This document shows, in pieces, positions 12,647-15,725 of a stretch of 15,725 nt of DNA (positions are counted from its first letter, which is position 1; each line of letters begins with the position of its first letter). This stretch comes from Burkholderiales bacterium. GTDB lineage: Bacteria > Pseudomonadota > Gammaproteobacteria > Burkholderiales > Burkholderiaceae. The stretch is from assembly GCA_947372535.1 (NCBI GenBank), contig CANBUA010000090.1, forward strand, positions 1 to 15,725, read 5' to 3'. Made by a program: the position numbers and the translations under genes. Below the pieces are notes generated by a model. That model was given only the letters and a program-made list of their open reading frames with translations, did no database searches and was not told the DNA's origin.

Positions 12647-12760
12647 TGGCGCGCTCAACCATGACCCACTTCATGGCCGGCAAGGCGCCGGATTGAACCG
12701 GCCGCTGTCTGATAATGAAGCCAGCAGCGCCGTGATGCGCATTGAGGAAATGAGCAAGCC

Positions 12761-13171
12761 ATGGCCATCGGTTGGATGTCGGTACTGAAAATGGTCCCTT
12801 GGGGCGATGTGATCAGCAATGCGCCCAAGGTGGCCGACAGTGCGAAGAAACTCTGGAACACGGTGGCTGGCGGCAAGCCATCGTCGGCCGCCGAATCACC
12901 CGGCGCGGGCGCACCGGCCTTCGCGGCCATGCCAGAGTCCGAGGCCATCGCCCTGCTCCAGTCACAGTGGGCGGGGACAGAGGCGACGGTGTCGGAGCTG
13001 CACCGCCAGATGCTGGCGTCGTCCGAACTGATCGCGGCGTTGGCCGAGCAGAACACCCAGTTGATCAAGCGCGTCGACGCCAACCGGGTCAGGGTCCTGT
13101 GGCTGTCGTGGATCAGCGCCGGGCTGGTCCTGGCCGTCGTGGTCAACCTGGCTCTGACCTTGAGGCCCTGA
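12761..13171 (+). CDS. Small protein with C-terminal membrane anchor, function unknown
   Basis: A 136-residue protein starting MAIGWMSVLKMVPWGDVISN. It has an amphipathic N-terminal region (to about 35), an Ala/Pro-rich linker, a probable coiled-coil helix (about 60-106, rich in Glu/Gln/Leu) and a single C-terminal membrane helix (about 112-133, VLWLSWISAGLVLAVVVNLAL). It should therefore be tail-anchored in the inner membrane with the bulk in the cytoplasm. I do not recognise a named family. GATAAT at 12711-12716 may be a -10 box. The purine-rich GAGGAAA lies about ten bases upstream of the start, slightly far for a ribosome site. The downstream gene is convergent. Confidence 0.72.
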   Translation: MAIGWMSVLKMVPWGDVISNAPKVADSAKKLWNTVAGGKPSSAAESPGAGAPAFAAMPESEAIALLQSQWAGTEATVSELHRQMLASSELIAALAEQNTQLIKRVDANRVRVLWLSWISAGLVLAVVVNLALTLRP

Positions 13172-13278
13172 TGGGCTGCACGTTGCCCCTTTGAGCGCCA
13201 TGCAAGTCCGACCCAGCGAGCCTGGTGACCTTGCCCAAGTCTGCTTGGCAGCTTCAACGGCCGCTTGAGGTCAAACGC

Positions 13279-14421
13279 TCAGATAGTGAGCCCGCGCCCT
13301 TGCGCCTTGGCCGCGTACAAGGCCAGATCCGCCTCATGCAGAAGGGCCTCCAGCGTCGCGGTGCTGCCATGCCGCTGGGCCAGTCCCGCGCTGTAATTGA
13401 GCGTCAACCCCAGCACCTCTGGCGCCAGTTGCGCGATGCGTTCGCGCACTCGCCGGTCGAACACCATCGCATCGTCGTGAGTGGCGTGGATCAGCAGCAC
13501 GCCGAACTCCTCGCCACCCAGGCGCCCGGCGATATCGCCCGCGCGGAGCACCTCGGTGATGGCTTGGCCGAACACCTTCAAGGCTCGGTCACCCACGCCG
13601 TGCCCGCGCGTGTCGTTGATCTGCTTGAAATGATCCAGGTCAAGCATGAGGATGCTCAAGGGATGCTGGTGGCGAAGGCTCATGGCATGGGCATCTTGGG
13701 CGCGTTCCATCCAGGCGCGGCGGTTGAGCAGGCCGGTCAGCCCGTCCACCGTGGCCAGCCGCTGCAACTGGCGATCGCTCTCCTCGCGCATGGCCAGCAA
13801 GATGCCGACCAGGGTCAGCACCGCCGTGACATTGGCGATCAGCACCGAGGCGACGTTGACCGGGTGGGGCGAGAGGAAGGTGGGATAGTCCGCCGTGAAG
13901 AAGGCGCCCAGCATGCCGCGCCACAGCGTGACCGCCGCCTGCATGACCATGAAGGCCGCCACCACCCCGCGCCAGTTGCTGCGTTGGTGGCCAGGCGGTT
14001 GGCGCCACAGCGATTGGACCACCAGCAGCATCAACACCGTCAGCCCGGTGTTGGCCCAACCCACGCGCCAGGCGTAGTGGTGAAAGCCCAGGGCATAGCC
14101 CGCCACCGTGGCCAACGCCAGCGACCAGGGCCAGCGCGGCATGGTGCTGCGGCCACCCCATTGCGCAAAGGCCTGGCTCAGGCAGATCAGGCTGGTGGCC
14201 AAGCAGGTGACGGCGACGCACGAGAGAAACTGGTCGGCAACGGTGCCGCGGTAGAGGCTTGAGCACAGCAGGCATAACCAGCCCGCCGCTTGCAAGCCCG
14301 CGCCTTGCTGCGCACGCCGCCCCGCCAGCGTGACCTGGCCCATGACCACGGTCAGCACCCCGGCTACGGTGATCACGTTGATCATCAGGGCGATCAACAA
14401 GGAACGGACATCAAACACCAT
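13279..14421 (-). CDS. Membrane-bound GGDEF diguanylate cyclase
   Basis: Makes cyclic di-GMP from two GTP. The 380 residues start with an N-terminal membrane domain of roughly six helices (about 7-30, 45-58, 66-85, 98-115, 124-137 and 187-210, with further hydrophobic segments between). No known sensor fold is recognised. A GGDEF domain follows from about residue 222: D-G-L-T-G-L-L-N-R-R (226-235), metal-binding region LDLDHFKQIND (260-270) and active-site loop GGEEF (302-306). An allosteric inhibitory site RxxD (R293-A-G-D296) sits exactly five residues before it. The enzyme should thus be active and feedback-inhibited. No EAL domain is present. It faces the small anchored-protein gene, and the aminotransferase lies upstream on the same strand with a 152-bp gap. 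Confidence 0.93.
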   Translation of the reverse strand: MVFDVRSLLIALMINVITVAGVLTVVMGQVTLAGRRAQQGAGLQAAGWLCLLCSSLYRGTVADQFLSCVAVTCLATSLICLSQAFAQWGGRSTMPRWPWSLALATVAGYALGFHHYAWRVGWANTGLTVLMLLVVQSLWRQPPGHQRSNWRGVVAAFMVMQAAVTLWRGMLGAFFTADYPTFLSPHPVNVASVLIANVTAVLTLVGILLAMREESDRQLQRLATVDGLTGLLNRRAWMERAQDAHAMSLRHQHPLSILMLDLDHFKQINDTRGHGVGDRALKVFGQAITEVLRAGDIAGRLGGEEFGVLLIHATHDDAMVFDRRVRERIAQLAPEVLGLTLNYSAGLAQRHGSTATLEALLHEADLALYAAKAQGRGLTI

Positions 14422-14573
14422 GGGACGAAGAGGCGCCGGGGCGCGTGCAGATACCGTCAGTTCAGGGACTCAAATTGTAACAAGAGCTTGCGTGCAGCGT
14501 TCCCACAAGAAGAGCGGCATTTCTGCTGCCTTTAAATTTCGCGACGGGCTGTGTCAATCGATGCGTGCTCAGG

Positions 14574-15725
14574 TCAAAGCTTGACCAAGCGCTCCAGCGC
14601 CTTCTCCAGCGTCGCGGCTGACTTGGCAAAGCAAAACCGGATCACCCCATGGTCATCGCCGCCGGGGTAGAAGGCCGACACGGGGATGGCCGCCACGCCG
14701 TGCTCTGTCGTCAGTCGTTCGACGAAAGCGCGGTCGCGCTCATCGCTGATGGCGCCGTACTTCACGCACTGGAAGTAGGTGCCCTCGCACGGCAGCAGCT
14801 CGAAGCGAGAGCCGCTCAGCGCCTGGCGGAAGATGTCGCGCTTGCCGGTGTACAGCGCCTTGAGTTGCTCATACCAGCCGGCTTTTGTCATGAAGTCGGC
14901 CAAGGCATATTGCGAGGGCGCGTGCACCGTGAACACGATGAACTGGTGCGCCTTGCGGAACTCGGCCATCAGCTCGCGCGGGCCGAGGCAGTAGCCCACC
15001 TTCCAGCCGGTGATGTGATAAGTCTTGCCGAAGCTGGAGACCACGAGGCTGCGTTCGGCCAGGCCGGGGTAGCGCATGACGCTCTCATGCCGCGCGCCGT
15101 CAAACACCATGTGCTCGTAGACCTCGTCGCTCAAGATGATGATGCCGGTGCCTTGGACCAGTGCTTCGAGCGCGGCCATGTCATCGGCCGTCCACACGGT
15201 GCCCGTCGGGTTGTGCGGCGTGTTGATGATGATCATGCGCGTTCGCGGCGTGATCAACGCCTTGACCTGCGGCCAGTCAGGGCGGTAGTCGGGGAAGGCC
15301 AATTCGGCGTAAACGACTTTGCCGCCCTGCAGTTCGATGGCGGGCGCGTAGCTGTCGAACACAGGCGCGAACACGATCACCTCATCGCCCGGGTGCACCA
15401 GCGCGGTCACCGCCGTGAAGATGGCCTGCGTGGCACCCGCCGTGACGGTGATCTCGTTGGCCACGTCGTAACTGGCGCCGTAGAGCGCTTGGGCCTTGGC
15501 CGCGATGGCCTCGCGCAACACGGTCACGCCGGCCATGGGCGGATACTGGTTGTGGCCAGCGCGGGCGTGCTGGTCCAGCAGACCCAGCAACTCGGCCGGT
15601 GCGTCGAAATCAGGGAAGCCTTGGGACAGGTTGATGGCCCCGTGCGCCTGCGCCAGGGAGGACATCACCGTGAAGATGGTGGTGCCCACTTGCGGCAGGC
15701 GAGAGGCGATGGGGTGCTGGAAAGA
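14574..15725 (-). CDS. PLP-dependent methionine/kynurenine-type aminotransferase (5' end outside window)
   Basis: A class I/II fold-type I aminotransferase resembling E. coli YbdL (methionine aminotransferase) and kynurenine-oxoglutarate transaminases. It transfers the amino group of methionine or aromatic amino acids to a 2-oxo acid. The frame is open to the window edge. The 12 codons beyond the GTG at 15689 (reading ...ASRLPQ) match the conserved S-x-L-P-x-x-GTTIF start of the family, so that GTG is not the start and the gene is partial. 383 codons are visible. Motifs are INLSQGFPDFDAP, NQYPPMAG, TVTAGATQAI, TPHNPTGTVW, LSDEVYEH, the PLP lysine in SSFGKTYHITGWKVGY, and RFCFAK near the end. 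Only a few N-terminal residues should be missing. Confidence 0.92.
   Translation of the reverse strand, partial: SFQHPIASRLPQVGTTIFTVMSSLAQAHGAINLSQGFPDFDAPAELLGLLDQHARAGHNQYPPMAGVTVLREAIAAKAQALYGASYDVANEITVTAGATQAIFTAVTALVHPGDEVIVFAPVFDSYAPAIELQGGKVVYAELAFPDYRPDWPQVKALITPRTRMIIINTPHNPTGTVWTADDMAALEALVQGTGIIILSDEVYEHMVFDGARHESVMRYPGLAERSLVVSSFGKTYHITGWKVGYCLGPRELMAEFRKAHQFIVFTVHAPSQYALADFMTKAGWYEQLKALYTGKRDIFRQALSGSRFELLPCEGTYFQCVKYGAISDERDRAFVERLTTEHGVAAIPVSAFYPGGDDHGVIRFCFAKSAATLEKALERLVKL

Noticed and set aside
13225..14262. Plus-strand open frame (345 codons) opposite the GGDEF gene
   Set aside because: It overlaps an unambiguous diguanylate cyclase and its translation is Gln/His/Arg-rich shadow sequence without motifs.

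Overview
The window is GC-rich, with short intergenic gaps and protein families typical of a free-living betaproteobacterium. Glycerol kinase, a YegD-like Hsp70 homologue, a YbdL-type aminotransferase and small Burkholderiales-style lipoproteins suggest the order Burkholderiales. I cannot name a genus. No tRNA, rRNA, transposase, CRISPR array or plasmid gene is visible.

Left edge (1-272): the last 90 codons of glycerol kinase. Region 273-1662 is the most interesting part. It holds three small genes, each starting at an internal ATG with a good ribosome binding site, for precursor peptides of 74, 65 and 79 residues. All three share a 15-residue double-glycine-type leader of the form M-R-x-L-x-x-x-E-[LIV]-x-x-V-[STA]-G-[GA]. 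The peptides are otherwise diverse but share modules: peptides 1 and 2 share a C-terminal SPLxxVLxNVxWxR block, and peptides 2 and 3 share an LIAKIKAA block. Each gene is followed by its own intrinsic terminator, and genes 1 and 2 have stem-loops just upstream.

1676-6646: a complete dedicated type I secretion operon. It encodes a TolC-like outer membrane channel, a HlyD/CvaA-like periplasmic adaptor (ATGA overlap with the first gene), and a peptidase-containing ABC transporter with an N-terminal C39 domain whose Cys-His-Asp triad is visible. The transporter should clip the leaders after GG/GA and export the mature peptides through the envelope. No immunity protein, modification enzyme or sensor kinase is visible nearby. 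Whether the peptides are bacteriocins, signals or structural/assembling peptides is therefore open.

6739-8862: a lipoprotein of unknown function and a YegD-like Hsp70/actin-fold ATPase. 8935-10659 (minus): a secreted trypsin-like serine protease with a fibronectin type III-like segment, ending at a clear terminator. 10660-11076 is a gene-free, partly AT-rich stretch. 11077-12196: a MAPEG-family membrane protein divergent from a Crp/Fnr-family regulator. 12236-13171: a small lipoprotein and a small protein with a C-terminal membrane anchor.

13279-15725 (minus): a membrane-bound GGDEF diguanylate cyclase with intact active site and inhibitory site, then a methionine/kynurenine-type aminotransferase that runs off the right edge.
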